Positions 26,201-34,946 are shown, numbered from the stretch's first letter. The stretch: 64,000 nucleotides of DNA from Streptomyces pilosus (GCF_014649835.1 NZ_BMTU01000009.1:186001-250000); one strand, 5' to 3'. The notes: generated by a model from the sequence alone, not told the origin. Translations and numbers: made by a program.

Positions 26201-27146
26201 GTACAGCCCCGACGGGCGACTGCTGGCCACCGCCGACGCCGACCACACGGTACGCCTGTGGGAGGTGCGCGGCCGCCGGCTCCTGGCGACGCTGCGGGGG
26301 CACACCGAGGCGGTCCTCGCCGTGTCCTTCACGCCCGACGGGCGGACGCTGGCGTCGGCGGGTTCCGACGGCACGATCCGGCTGTGGGACGTGAGAGCGC
26401 GAAAACCGCTGGCGGCCCTCAGCGGCCACACCGGGCAGGTCTTCTCCCTCGACTTCGCCCCCGGCGGCCGGATGCTCGCCTCGGCCGGCGCCGACCGCAC
26501 CGTGCGGCTGTGGGACGTGACGCGGCGCGCGCCGCTGGCGACACTGACCGGCCACCGGGACTTCGTCAACGGCGTCGCCTTCGACCGCGGCGGCCGGACC
26601 CTGGCGAGCGCCTCCGACGACCTGACCGTACGGCTCTGGGACGTCTCCTCGCACCGCCCGCTCGGCACGCTGAACGGTCACACCGGCGCGGTCCGCGGTG
26701 TGACCTTCACCCCGGACGGACGGACCCTGGCCAGCAGCGGCAACGACGGCACCGTACGGCTCTGGGACGTCCGCGAACGCCGCCCCGAGGCCGTGCTGAA
26801 CGGTCACATCGGCTCCACCCGGGGCATCGCCTTCGCCCCCGACGGCCGCACCCTCGCCAGCAGCGGCAACGACCGTACGGTGCGGCTGTGGGACGTCGCC
26901 GGACGGCGCCCGTGGGCGACGCTGACGGGCCACACCGACCCGGTGTGGAGCGTCACCTTCGCCCCCGGCGGGCGCACCGTGGCCAGCGCCGGCACGGACG
27001 GCACCGTACGGCTGTGGGACCTCGACCCCGAGGCCCGGCTGGAGCGGATCTGCCGGCTCGGCACGAGCATCGACGCGGACGCGCGCGCGAAGCTCCTGCC
27101 CGACGTACGCCTCTCCGACACGGGCCCCTGCGCCGCACCGGACTGA
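23208..27146 (+). CDS. HTH-STAND ATPase-TM-WD40 signalling protein, 14 WD repeats
   Basis: 1312 residues. Residues ~33-95 are an XRE-type HTH ('LADLARRTHYSKGYLSKIETG'). A nSTAND/NACHT-like ATPase follows: 'CPYRGLSAFTPQEADWFFGRE', Walker A APSGAGKSS (166-174) and Walker B 'PVLIVDQFEELF'. A winged-helix/arm region contains 'VEITHEALLHAWPRLRDWI'. One hydrophobic segment near residues 611-632 is preceded by Arg-rich sequence, so the C-terminal part should be extracytoplasmic. From ~700 to ~1285 there are 14 WD40 repeats (two seven-bladed propellers), the later ones nearly uniform (TVRLWDV). Start is ATG 23208; GTG 23220 is an alternative. Probably a ligand-triggered oligomerising switch that also touches DNA. 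Confidence 0.92.
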   Translation: MGDSVGDPQHGQEADHGYERDRDALTTPSFPAELRRLRQARGLSLADLARRTHYSKGYLSKIETGAKRATADIARICDRVLDADGELLGLVDLSERVEGRRPPADGGTGAEAAAHGGQSGGACPYRGLSAFTPQEADWFFGRERATAALVERVFERVGSGPLMLVAPSGAGKSSLLNAGLVPALRRGDLPMPGADRWPVVTFTPTARPLDELLERTAKAVGGDLAVTVEDVRGDPGALLAAVRAMVGDPPVASGERPPPPCRPVLIVDQFEELFTLCADADERRSFVRVLGALAAPRPEESAHGPAVVVLGVRADFTGHCLDLPELAPVLSHGLFVLPPMSVGELRESVTRPADLAGLTLQPGLMPLLLRDAGLRDGNGGPPPGGGTDTGGGADAIPSGVLPLVSHALLATWQRREGSVLTVAGYERAGGIRGAVARTAESVFAGLYPAEQQTLRRVLSRLVYVTDGGGATRRRASGAALREQFADADGALAALDAFVRARLITLDSDTVEITHEALLHAWPRLRDWIRADRAGLLLHQQLAHAAAEWEREGRDPSALYRGTRLSTVRSWADELDGWSRLGSGEEAFLRASLAAREAHERQARRQIRLRQSMLATLAVLLGLALTAGGLAYQQRESALGQERVARSQALAVRSASLAGGRPEASMLLAGEAYRAHATAEARGALLSTQSQPFSARLAGHRGPVNTVVFAPDDRTLATGSSDGTVTLRRVSDHRTTATFTVSGPVRAIAFSPDGRTLAATSARGPVSLWDVAERRRKAVLADTTQGARALSFDPRGHRLAVATARGPVQLWDTTRTPRLTASLRGHTGAVNALDHVHDGRTLVSAGADRTVRLWDTGRARPLAVLEGHTDEVLGAVFSPDGREVASGGVDRTVRLWDVRGGRLDATLSGSSDDINAVAYTHGGATVVGAVGDGTTRLWDARGGRQTAVLAGHTDYVMGAAVTSTGTLLATAGFDRSVVLWDLSGPALTTRPFTQVWQVRYSPDGRLLATADADHTVRLWEVRGRRLLATLRGHTEAVLAVSFTPDGRTLASAGSDGTIRLWDVRARKPLAALSGHTGQVFSLDFAPGGRMLASAGADRTVRLWDVTRRAPLATLTGHRDFVNGVAFDRGGRTLASASDDLTVRLWDVSSHRPLGTLNGHTGAVRGVTFTPDGRTLASSGNDGTVRLWDVRERRPEAVLNGHIGSTRGIAFAPDGRTLASSGNDRTVRLWDVAGRRPWATLTGHTDPVWSVTFAPGGRTVASAGTDGTVRLWDLDPEARLERICRLGTSIDADARAKLLPDVRLSDTGPCAAPD

Positions 27147-27147
27147 C

Positions 27148-27193
27148 GGGACCGGCGACCTGACCGGGACCGGCGACCTGACCGGGACCGGCG
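27148..27193. repeat. 18-bp direct repeat, about 2.6 copies
   Basis: GGGACCGGCGACCTGACC at 27148-27165 and 27166-27183, with ten bases of a third copy, immediately after the WD40 gene's stop codon. Confidence 0.85.
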
Positions 27194-27353
27194 GTGTGAG
27201 GACCGACCGGCCTGCTCGGCGCGGGTTTCCCAGGTGTTTCCCGTTGCCCGTCGACGGGAGGCGACGCCGGGACGCTCGACACGAACGGGGCGCGGCCAGC
27301 AGGCTCCTGAGCGACCACTTCTCTCGACAGCCACAGGAAACGGGGGTCCTGGC

Positions 27354-28241
27354 ATGCTCCGCCGGACCGGTCTCATCCGCACACTGATCGTCCTCCTGGC
27401 CCTCCTCTTCTGGACGCCGGTGTCCGCCGCCGCGGCCGACACCGCGGCCCCCGCGCCGCGAACGGCCGCCGACACGTGCGGCGCCCTCGCGCCCGGGGCC
27501 TCCGCCGCGGCCGAACGCGCGATCGCCGCCGCCTGCGCCGAGGTCGCGGCCGGCACCTGGTACACGTGGGGGGGCGGGCACGGCGCCCGGCCGGGCCCGA
27601 CGTACGGCCAGGTCGACCCGACCGACCCGGACAGCGCACACGACCCCGAGCGCCTCGGCTTCGACTGCTCGGGCCTGGTCCGCCACGCCTACGCCGAGGC
27701 GGCGGGCTCCGACATCCTCGACGGCATCGCGAGCCGGCAGTACTACACGCACCGCGCCGCCGCCCGCTTCACCGCCGCCCAGGGCTTGTCCCCGCTGCTC
27801 CCGGGCGACCTGCTCGCCTGGGGCACCCCGCAGGACCTGCACCACATCGCCATCTACCTCGGCGCGGGCAAGATGGTCGAGGCCAAGGAGTCGGGCACCC
27901 GGCTGATGGTCAGCGACGTCCGCCTGAGCGGCTACTTCGGCGCCGTCCGCGTCAACACCGGCCAGGTCACCGGGCACATCCACCAGACCTGGGGCACCGG
28001 CGTGTGGACCAAGGCCGAGCCCTCCCTCGCCGCCGCCCGCGTCTACGCCTTCCCGTACTCCACCACCGTCCGCGTCCACTGCCAGAAGCACGCCGAGTGG
28101 GTCACCTCCGAGGGCTACACCAACGACGTGTGGTCGTACCTGCCGGACTACAAGGCGTGGGTGACCAACATCTACATCAAGGGACCGGCGTGGCTCGACG
28201 GCGTCCCCGACTGCCGGACGACGACACCACCGACACCGTGA
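27354..28241 (+). CDS. Secreted NlpC/P60 (C40) cell-wall peptidase
   Basis: 295 residues. Signal peptide (about 1-28, ending VSAAAAD). The C40 domain has 'RLGFDCSGLVRHAYAEA' (catalytic Cys) and 'LHHIAIYLGAGKMVEAK' (catalytic His), giving a D,L-endopeptidase-type papain-like hydrolase. The N-terminal part has 'TWYTWGGGHG', the usual YxWGG entry to the domain. The C-terminal ~75 residues ('RVYAFPYSTTVRVHCQKHAEWVTSEGYTNDVWSYLP') resemble an SH3b wall-binding module. It cuts peptidoglycan stem peptides outside the cell. ATG 27354 fits the signal-peptide start. Independent of the WD40 gene by a ~200-bp gap. Confidence 0.92.
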   Translation: MLRRTGLIRTLIVLLALLFWTPVSAAAADTAAPAPRTAADTCGALAPGASAAAERAIAAACAEVAAGTWYTWGGGHGARPGPTYGQVDPTDPDSAHDPERLGFDCSGLVRHAYAEAAGSDILDGIASRQYYTHRAAARFTAAQGLSPLLPGDLLAWGTPQDLHHIAIYLGAGKMVEAKESGTRLMVSDVRLSGYFGAVRVNTGQVTGHIHQTWGTGVWTKAEPSLAAARVYAFPYSTTVRVHCQKHAEWVTSEGYTNDVWSYLPDYKAWVTNIYIKGPAWLDGVPDCRTTTPPTP

Positions 28242-28385
28242 AGCGCCGGCGGCACGGTCCGGTCCGCCCCAGTGGTTCAGCGGTGCCGGAGTCCGTGCCG
28301 TGACGGCCTGCACCACACCCCTGAGGTCGCCGGCCCGGGCCAGAGGTGAGGGTCGGGCAGCAGGGCCGGTCCGCGCCGCACCCGC

Positions 28386-29324
28386 TCACGTGACGGAGCC
28401 GCCCGGTGCCGGCCCCGTCTCCTTCCGCAGCACCCGGGTGAGGCGCTCGCCCAGCTCCCGGTCGACGCTCCCCCCGCACTCCACCCCCATCGCCGTCGCC
28501 AGGTCACGCAGATGGAGGTCGGCCAGGGCCTCCGTCAGTTCGGCGAAGGCCTCCGCCGCCGCGTGCCCTCGCCGTACGCCCGACACGAGGGCGACGACTC
28601 CGGCCAGTGCCGCCGGCCACCACCAGAGGGCCAGTGCCAGGTATCCCGCCCCCCAGGCGCAGAGCCGTGCGGCAGCGGTGAACCGGAGCCGGGCCGCCTG
28701 GAGTTCGGCCCGGGTGCCGTCGGCGGCCAGGAGCCACAGGTGGGGCCAGGCGGCCGCCAGGTCCAGGCCGTGGGCGCGCCACAGCCGTCGGCCGGGCGCG
28801 GCGAGCCGGTCGCCCATCGCGAAGGGGTGGCGGGGCGGCGCCGAGGCGATGCGGGCGCGGTCGGCGTGACGGCGCTCGGCGACGTCGGTGAGCCGGTCGG
28901 CGTCGGCGGCTCCCTCGATACGGGCCCGGCCCGCCGCCACCAGCGCGCCGCGGAAGGCCTCGTCGGCCGCGCGCCAGCGGCGCGCCCGGCGGTCGGCGAG
29001 GTACCGCAGCACAGGGCCGCGCGGCTCCGCGCACCAGAGCAACTCCACGCCGGCGCCCAGCGACTGGGCGGCCGCCCCGGTCACCGCCGCGCCGGCCAGC
29101 ACGCCCGCCGCCACCAGGACGACGGTGCCGGCGCTGCCGGACGCGGGGGAGGCGGCCAGCGCGTCGACCCGGTCCCGCAACAGCTCCAGGTCGGACCAGT
29201 GTGCGTGGCCCAGGACCAGGGCCGTGGTGAGGGTGGCGAGGAAGAGCAGCCCCGGCAGGGCGAGCAGGGCCAGCCACCGTTCGGCGATCCGGCCGCTCAG
29301 CGCGCTGAGGAAGGCGCTGGTCAC
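28386..29324 (-). CDS. Membrane protein of unknown function, second of a two-gene operon
   Basis: 312 residues from GTG 29324, which overlaps the upstream gene's TGA (GTGA). There are four hydrophobic segments: about residues 17-38 ('LALLALPGLLFLATLTTALVLG'-like), 67-90, and two near 220-255. Between them is a ~120-residue Ala/Arg-rich charged cytoplasmic or extracytoplasmic loop ('DRRARRWRAADEAF', 'DVAERRHADRARIA'). I recognise no family. It is divergent from the CHAT-TPR gene, and similar membrane-plus-small-protein pairs are found beside CHAT genes in actinomycetes, so it may belong to that module (inference). Confidence 0.7.
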   Translation of the reverse strand: MTSAFLSALSGRIAERWLALLALPGLLFLATLTTALVLGHAHWSDLELLRDRVDALAASPASGSAGTVVLVAAGVLAGAAVTGAAAQSLGAGVELLWCAEPRGPVLRYLADRRARRWRAADEAFRGALVAAGRARIEGAADADRLTDVAERRHADRARIASAPPRHPFAMGDRLAAPGRRLWRAHGLDLAAAWPHLWLLAADGTRAELQAARLRFTAAARLCAWGAGYLALALWWWPAALAGVVALVSGVRRGHAAAEAFAELTEALADLHLRDLATAMGVECGGSVDRELGERLTRVLRKETGPAPGGSVT

Positions 29325-29770
29325 CGCAGGGGGACCGTGCGCAGCGGCTGGTCGAAGACCCGGCAGCCGGGGTGCGGGGCGGCATCGTCACCGGGTGGTG
29401 CTTCCACCCGCCCGCAGTGACCGCGCGGGCAGGCCAGGACGCGCAGCGGCGGGTGGCCGGGGCCGGCGACCGGGAGGCGCTGGTAACCGGGTGGGGGCGG
29501 CGTGGGTGTGGTGCGGTAGGAGCCCAGGCCGGCGCTGTGCCCGGCAGCGAGCAGCTCTTCCTCCAACTCGTCGAACACGTCGTCGAGTTCCTGGGGAGGG
29601 GTGCCGGTGCGCAGTGCGGAGGTGATGGTGTCGACGAGCCGCAGCCCCCGCCCACCGAGCGCCAGCGACTGCGACGGGTCCGTCAGACGTCGGCACAGTT
29701 CCGCCAACCGGGCGTGGCCGCCCGGTGGTTCGCGCCGCGGTTCGCTTCGCCCACCGGTTTCGGTCTCCAC
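29321..29770 (-). CDS. Small protein with C-terminal Cys/His cluster
   Basis: 149 residues from GTG 29770 (GGGGGA 3-4 nt upstream). The first half is helical: 'ELCRRLTDPSQSLALGGRG' and 'ELDDVFDELEEELLAAGH'. The second half has 'VLACPRGHCGRVE' and 'PHPGCRVFDQPLR', that is C-P-x-x-H-C plus a later C, which looks like a degenerate zinc ribbon. No signal peptide. It is translationally coupled to the membrane protein downstream and divergent from the CHAT gene, suggesting an adaptor between membrane protein and effector (inference). Confidence 0.68.
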   Translation of the reverse strand: METETGGRSEPRREPPGGHARLAELCRRLTDPSQSLALGGRGLRLVDTITSALRTGTPPQELDDVFDELEEELLAAGHSAGLGSYRTTPTPPPPGYQRLPVAGPGHPPLRVLACPRGHCGRVEAPPGDDAAPHPGCRVFDQPLRTVPLR

Positions 29771-29781
29771 CGTTCCCCCTC

Positions 29782-29837
29782 GGACGCCGTGGACGCCCCG
29801 TGGACGCCGTGGACTTCATGGACGCCTTGGACGCCGG
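29782..29837. repeat. Degenerate GGACGCC direct repeats in the divergent promoter region
   Basis: Five copies of GGACGCC (most preceded by T) plus one GGACTTC lie within 56 bp, between the Cys-cluster gene and the CHAT gene. Spacing is 9-14 bp. They may be regulatory or simple slippage products. Confidence 0.6.
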
Positions 29838-29955
29838 ATGTCGGTCGGCCGTGATTCTACGTCGCTGCCCCGACGCCCCGTTCGCTATCGTGAGGACGGG
29901 ACAGGCCGCGCGGCGCGAGGGCCGCGGTCACGACGACGTGACATCGGGGGTGTGC

Positions 29956-32900
29956 GTGTCGAACGGGGGTCCCGCGCGAGCCGTGGACGGGCCGGACGCC
30001 GGAGCGCTCGCCGACCGGCTGCTGTCGCACCACCTCCGGACCGGTGACCGGCAGGCCCTCGATGAGGCGATCGCCCTCTACGGACGCTTCCTCGCCGCGA
30101 CGGCGGCGCGGGACACCGCGGGGACCGCCGTCCGGGCCTCCAACCTCATGGTCGCCCTGCAGACCCGGTACCAGCTGCTGCACCGCCCCGACGACCTCGA
30201 GGCGCTGATCGGCCTGGGCCGCGACCGGGCCGTGCGTGAGCCGGTCCGCCCGCAGGACATCAGGCTGCTCGGCCTCGCCTACCAGCAGCGCTTCGCGCTG
30301 CACGGGTGGCCCGACGACCTGGACCGGGCGGTGGAGACGTTCGACCGGGCAGCCCGTCTGCCCCAGGAGGCCGACACCGCGGCGCAGTCATGGGGAGCCC
30401 TCGCGGAAATGCTGCACCTTCGGCACCGGATCGCCGTCGGCGCCGAAGGTGTCCCCGCCACTGCGGCGGGACGTCGGGACGGGGAGTCCGAAACCTCCGC
30501 CGCGACGGACCTCCGGCGCGCGACGGAGGCGCAACGGCGCGCGCTCCGCCTGTGCCCCGGCCCGTCGGACGACCGGGTCGGCTACTTGAGCAACCTCGCC
30601 GGGCTCCGGTACCGCGCCTACCTGTTCGACGGGGGCACGGACGCCCTGCGCGAGGCACTCGACATGTGGCGCACCGCGCTGGAGGCCGCGCCGCAGGGCG
30701 GACCCGCCCGGGTGACGGTCCTGCGCAACCTCACCCAGGGTCTGCGCGCGTGGTTCGAGCGTCATCCCGAGGAAGCCAGCCGGTCCGAGATGCTGCGGAT
30801 CCACCGCACGGCCCTGGCCGACTGCCCGCACGGCCATCCGGACCGTGCCGAACTGCTCGCCGGGTCGGGCATCGCCCTGCGCCTGGCCGCGGAATCCACC
30901 GGTGAGCCGGCGCTGCTCGTGGAGTCCGCGGCCTCCCTGCGCGAGGCCCTCACGCTGCTTCGCCCCGGAACGCCGCCGCACGCACGCAGGCTGAACAGTC
31001 TCGGCAACACCCTGCACAGGCTGGCGCAGTGGACCGGCGACGCGGCCCTCCTCGACGAGGCCGTCGCCACTCTGCGGACCGCCCTCGCCGAACAGCGCCC
31101 GGGCACGGACGATCACGCCGACACCCTGGGCAACCTGGCGGTCACCTTGCGCGAGCGTGCCCTCCAGGCCGACGACCTGGCCTCCCTCGGGGAGGCAGCC
31201 CGGCTGGCGAGGGAAGCCCTCGACGCGTCCCCGGCACCGCCGGCGCTGCGGGTCGGACAGCTCGGCAACCTGGGGGTGGTCCTGCAGAGCTGGCACGGCG
31301 CGACCGGGGACACCGCGGCCGCCGACGAGGCGATCGACGTGGCCCGCCGGGCGCTCGCCCTGGCCCCCGCGACCGGCCCGTCGCGCGCCGACCGGCTGAA
31401 CCACCTGGCCAACGCCCTGCGGGCCCGGTTCGCGTCCACCGCCGATGTGGCGGATCTCGACGAGGCGGTCGCTCTCCTGGAGGAGGCCGCCCGGCAGGTC
31501 CCCTACGGCGATCCGGCGCTCGCGGTGGTCCTCTCCAACCTCGGCTCCGCCCGGCTCACCCAGCACCACGCCACCGGCGCGGCCGGGGAGCTGGAGCAGG
31601 CCGTCAGTGAACTGGGCCGTGCCGTATGGGCCGTCACCGAGCGCACCTCGGCCCACGGCACCTACCTGAAGGCGTACGGCGACGCCCTGCGCGCCCTCCA
31701 CCACCGGGACGGTGACCCGGGAGTGCTCCGTGCCGCCGAGGACGCCTACCGGCAGGCCGCCGGGACCGCGTCCCTGCCCGCCTACGAGCGGGTGCTCGCC
31801 GCCTGGGAATGGGGCGCCGCCGCGGCGGACGGCGACCGCTGGGACGACGCCCTGCCGGGGTACGAACTAGCTCTGGAACTGCTGCCGTTCGCCGCGTCGG
31901 GGCGCCTGGCCCGCAGTGACCAGGAACGCGGTCTGTCGCGGGTGCGGGGACTGGCCGCCGAAGCCGCGGCGTGCGCCGTCCACGCCGGGCAGCCGGAGCG
32001 TGCGGTGCTGCTGCTGGAACAGGGCCGTGGCGTCCTGCTGGGCCGGGCCATGGCCACCCGCGACGGGCTCGGGCGGCTGCGCGACGCCCACCCCGCGCTC
32101 GCCGCACGCTTCGCCCGTCTGCGGGAACGGCTCGACGCGCTGGAGGCCGCCGACGCCGCGGACACCGCCCTGGGCCGGCTGCCCGCCGACGTCACCGACA
32201 CCACGGACCAGCGGCACCGCCTCGCGGCCGAACTGGAACAGCTGGTCGCGGAGATCCGGACACGGCCCGGCTTCTCCGACTTCCTCGGCGCCCCGGCCGT
32301 CGAAACACTGCTGGCCTGCGCCGACCGGGGCCCGGTCGTACTGGCCTACTGCAGCACGTACCGCAGTGACGCCCTGGTGCTGCGGGACGGCGAGGTGCTC
32401 CTCGTCCCCCTGCCGCGGGCCACCCCGCGGGCCGTCGCCGAGCAGGCGGACCGCCTCGGACGGGCGCTCGCCGACGCGGCCGACCCGGCCCGCGACCGTG
32501 CGGCCCAACAGGCCGTCGGCGAGGTACTGGCCTGGACCTGGGACCACGTCACCGGTCCGGTACTCGACCGGCTCGGGTCGCGCGGGCCCACGTCCGACGG
32601 GGAGTGGCAGCGGGTGTGGTGGTCACCCGGAGGTGCGCTGGCCTCCCTGCCGCTGCACGCGGCCGGTCACCACGACGATGCCGAGGACGTGGCAGCCGGA
32701 CATGCCCGGGCCGCGGCAGCCGACGGGGTCCCGGAAACGGCAGCCGGCGAGACCCCGGTCGCGGCACCCGACGCCGGATCCGTGCCCGAGCCCGTGCCCG
32801 TCCCCGCTGCGGGCGATCCGGCACCGCGGACGGTACTGGACCGGGTGGTCCCCTCCTACACGCCGACCGTCGGAGCCCTCCGCTACGCCCGGGCCCGGGC

Positions 32901-33528
32901 CGCCGCCCCGCGCCCGCACGGCCCGCTGCTCGCCGTCGCGCTCCCCGTCACCCCCGGGGCCACGCCGCTCGGCGGCGCCCGGCGCGAGGTGGAGGTACTG
33001 CGCGGCCTCCTGCCGACCGAGGTGCTCCACGGAGAACAGGCCACCTTCGCGCGGGTGATGGACGCCCTGCCCCGTCATCCGTGCGTGCACTTCGCCTGCC
33101 ACGGGGTCAGCGAGCCCGCCGACCCCTCGAACGGACGCCTCCTGGTGCACGACCACGACACGCGTCCGCTGACGGTCCGGGAGATCTCCCGCCTGCACCT
33201 GCCGGCGGCGCGGCTCGCGGTGATGTCCGCGTGCGAGACGGCGCGCGGTGGCGGGGAGCTGGCCGACGAGGCGATCCACATCACCTCCGCCTTCCAGCTC
33301 GCGGGATACCCCCACGCCGTCGGAACGCTCTGGCCGGTGCACGACGCGGTGGCCGTCCGCGTCACCCGTCTCCTCTACCGGGAGCTGTGCACCGAAGCAG
33401 GCGACGGCACGACGGAGTTGGACGACACGAGAACGGCCGACGCCCTGCACCGGGCGGTGCTGCAGTGCCGCGCCGTCTTCGCGGCCAGTCCCAGCCTGTG
33501 GGCCGCGCACGTGCACGCGGGCGCCTGA
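29956..33528 (+). CDS. TPR-CHAT protein, caspase-like protease
   Basis: About 1190 residues. The first ~750 are TPR-like helical repeats ('RAEALRRALRLCP', 'LLDEAVATLRTALAEQRPGTDDHADTLGNLAVTLRERA'). The C-terminal ~250 residues are a CHAT domain with both catalytic positions: His1049 in 'VHFACHGVSEP' and Cys1093 in 'LAVMSACETARGGGEL', followed by 'AFQLAGYPHAVGTLWPVHD'. CHAT proteases are caspase/gingipain-related and cut partner proteins after a sensor signal. An Ala/Pro-rich insertion (~935-960) precedes the conserved core. Start is uncertain: GTG 29956 has GGGGG at 5 nt; GTG 29950 and 29938 are alternatives. The TPR protein 31 bp downstream is probably co-transcribed. Confidence 0.9.
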   Translation: MSNGGPARAVDGPDAGALADRLLSHHLRTGDRQALDEAIALYGRFLAATAARDTAGTAVRASNLMVALQTRYQLLHRPDDLEALIGLGRDRAVREPVRPQDIRLLGLAYQQRFALHGWPDDLDRAVETFDRAARLPQEADTAAQSWGALAEMLHLRHRIAVGAEGVPATAAGRRDGESETSAATDLRRATEAQRRALRLCPGPSDDRVGYLSNLAGLRYRAYLFDGGTDALREALDMWRTALEAAPQGGPARVTVLRNLTQGLRAWFERHPEEASRSEMLRIHRTALADCPHGHPDRAELLAGSGIALRLAAESTGEPALLVESAASLREALTLLRPGTPPHARRLNSLGNTLHRLAQWTGDAALLDEAVATLRTALAEQRPGTDDHADTLGNLAVTLRERALQADDLASLGEAARLAREALDASPAPPALRVGQLGNLGVVLQSWHGATGDTAAADEAIDVARRALALAPATGPSRADRLNHLANALRARFASTADVADLDEAVALLEEAARQVPYGDPALAVVLSNLGSARLTQHHATGAAGELEQAVSELGRAVWAVTERTSAHGTYLKAYGDALRALHHRDGDPGVLRAAEDAYRQAAGTASLPAYERVLAAWEWGAAAADGDRWDDALPGYELALELLPFAASGRLARSDQERGLSRVRGLAAEAAACAVHAGQPERAVLLLEQGRGVLLGRAMATRDGLGRLRDAHPALAARFARLRERLDALEAADAADTALGRLPADVTDTTDQRHRLAAELEQLVAEIRTRPGFSDFLGAPAVETLLACADRGPVVLAYCSTYRSDALVLRDGEVLLVPLPRATPRAVAEQADRLGRALADAADPARDRAAQQAVGEVLAWTWDHVTGPVLDRLGSRGPTSDGEWQRVWWSPGGALASLPLHAAGHHDDAEDVAAGHARAAAADGVPETAAGETPVAAPDAGSVPEPVPVPAAGDPAPRTVLDRVVPSYTPTVGALRYARARAAAPRPHGPLLAVALPVTPGATPLGGARREVEVLRGLLPTEVLHGEQATFARVMDALPRHPCVHFACHGVSEPADPSNGRLLVHDHDTRPLTVREISRLHLPAARLAVMSACETARGGGELADEAIHITSAFQLAGYPHAVGTLWPVHDAVAVRVTRLLYRELCTEAGDGTTELDDTRTADALHRAVLQCRAVFAASPSLWAAHVHAGA

Positions 33529-33559
33529 CCACACCGGCAGCGACGAGGAGGCGGTCACG

Positions 33560-34867
33560 ATGACCCGATGGTGGCGACGACGAACCGCGGGAGACGGCCG
33601 GGACACCGGGGCACAGGTGCCGCGCACCCCGGACGAGGCACACGGGCAGGCGCACGGGGACGGCTCGGGCGGGCCCTCCGGCACCGGTTCGGGCGAGCCC
33701 TCCGGCACCGACCGGACCGCCCCGGACCCCCTCGCGGGTCCCGTCCCGGAGCCCGCGCCGGAATCCGGCAGCTCGCGGCGCCTGGTCGGAGGGCGCATCA
33801 CCGTCACGGAGGTGACGGAGGGGCGGCCGGAGCGGGAGATCGCCGGCGTCGAGCTCTCCGCCGTGGACATCAACACCCTGCGAGCCCGGTCCGCCATCGA
33901 CAGCCTGGGCCCGGAGCACCCGGACGCCCTCACCGCCATGCGCGACCTCGCGCACGCCCTGGTCTCGGTTCCGGGGCGGGGAGAGGAGGCGGTCGAGCTC
34001 TACCAGCACGTGGCCCGCACCCAGTGGACCGTACTCGGCGACCGTCACGAGGAGACCCTGCGCACCTCCGTCGAGCTGGCCGGCGCCCTGCACACCACCG
34101 GCCAGTTACGCCTCGCCGAACAGGCCTGGCGCGACACCTTCCGCACCCTGGCGGACGTGCTCGGCCGCGACCATCCCGAGACCCTGCGCTGCGCCACCGG
34201 ACTCGCCGCCGTCCTGGAGGACCTTGGTCGCTCACACGAAGCGGAGCCGCTCCTGAGGGACGTCCTCGAACGCCGCGTCAGGCTCCTCGGCCGGGACCAC
34301 CCCGAGACCCTGTCCTCCACCAACACCCACGCGGCCGCGCTGCTCCGATCCGGCCGTCACGCGGAAGCCGAGCGGGCCCTCCGGGCCCTCGTGCCGCTGC
34401 TGGAGAACCGGTACGGCCCCCACCACGAGTCCACGGTCGCGGCCCGCAGCAACCTCGGCGCCGTCCTGGTCCGGCTGGACCGCCACACCGAGGCGGAACA
34501 GCAGATCCGCGCCGTGGTGCGGTCGATGGAGGCGACGCTGGGGCCGCACCACGACTCCACGCTGACCGCGCGCAACAACCTCGCCGCCGTCCTGCACGCC
34601 ATGGAGCGCTACGAGGACGCCGTGCCCATCCTGCGCGCCGTCCTGGCCGAGCACGTCGCCCGCCACGGCGAAGGACACCCGGTGACCGTCGGCGCCCGGG
34701 ACAACCTCGCCAACGTACTGATCGACGTCGGCCGGCACGCCGAGGCAGCCGGCCTGCTCGACCGCTGTGTGCGTGACTACCGGCGCATCCACGGTCCCGG
34801 GCACCCCGGTCTGCGGGCCGCCGAGGAGCGGCTGGCCTGGCTGAGGGAGGGCCCGCCGGCGCACTGA
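33560..34867 (+). CDS. Kinesin-light-chain-type TPR protein
   Basis: 435 residues. A disordered, Gly/Pro/Asp-rich N-terminus (~1-75) is followed by a short beta segment ('RLVGGRITVTEVTEG') and then seven 42-residue KLC-type TPRs with a partial eighth, each opening G-x-x-H-P/E-x-T-L ('GRDHPETLRCATGLAAVLEDLG', 'GPHHESTVAARSNLGAVLVR'). It has no effector or NTPase domain, so it probably serves as scaffold or substrate of the CHAT protein upstream. GAGGAGG lies about 10 nt before ATG 33560. A weak 7-bp hairpin (34916-34935) separates it from the convergent gene. Confidence 0.85.
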   Translation: MTRWWRRRTAGDGRDTGAQVPRTPDEAHGQAHGDGSGGPSGTGSGEPSGTDRTAPDPLAGPVPEPAPESGSSRRLVGGRITVTEVTEGRPEREIAGVELSAVDINTLRARSAIDSLGPEHPDALTAMRDLAHALVSVPGRGEEAVELYQHVARTQWTVLGDRHEETLRTSVELAGALHTTGQLRLAEQAWRDTFRTLADVLGRDHPETLRCATGLAAVLEDLGRSHEAEPLLRDVLERRVRLLGRDHPETLSSTNTHAAALLRSGRHAEAERALRALVPLLENRYGPHHESTVAARSNLGAVLVRLDRHTEAEQQIRAVVRSMEATLGPHHDSTLTARNNLAAVLHAMERYEDAVPILRAVLAEHVARHGEGHPVTVGARDNLANVLIDVGRHAEAAGLLDRCVRDYRRIHGPGHPGLRAAEERLAWLREGPPAH

Positions 34868-34946
34868 CCACCCGGCGGGGGACGATCACCGGCAGCGAGG
34901 GCCGAGGGCCGGGCGTCCCTCTCCGCGCAGAGGGAACCGTCCCCTC

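Noticed and set aside
25280..27040. Long DNA direct repeats at ~125-bp period
   Set aside because: They simply encode the WD40 blades and are not an independent repeat element.
23307..28316. A 1,669-codon open frame antisense to the WD40 and NlpC/P60 genes
   Set aside because: It is an artefact of GC-rich codon bias: the opposite strand carries clear HTH, ATPase, WD40 and C40 motifs, while this frame encodes only Gly/Arg/Val-rich sequence without a family.
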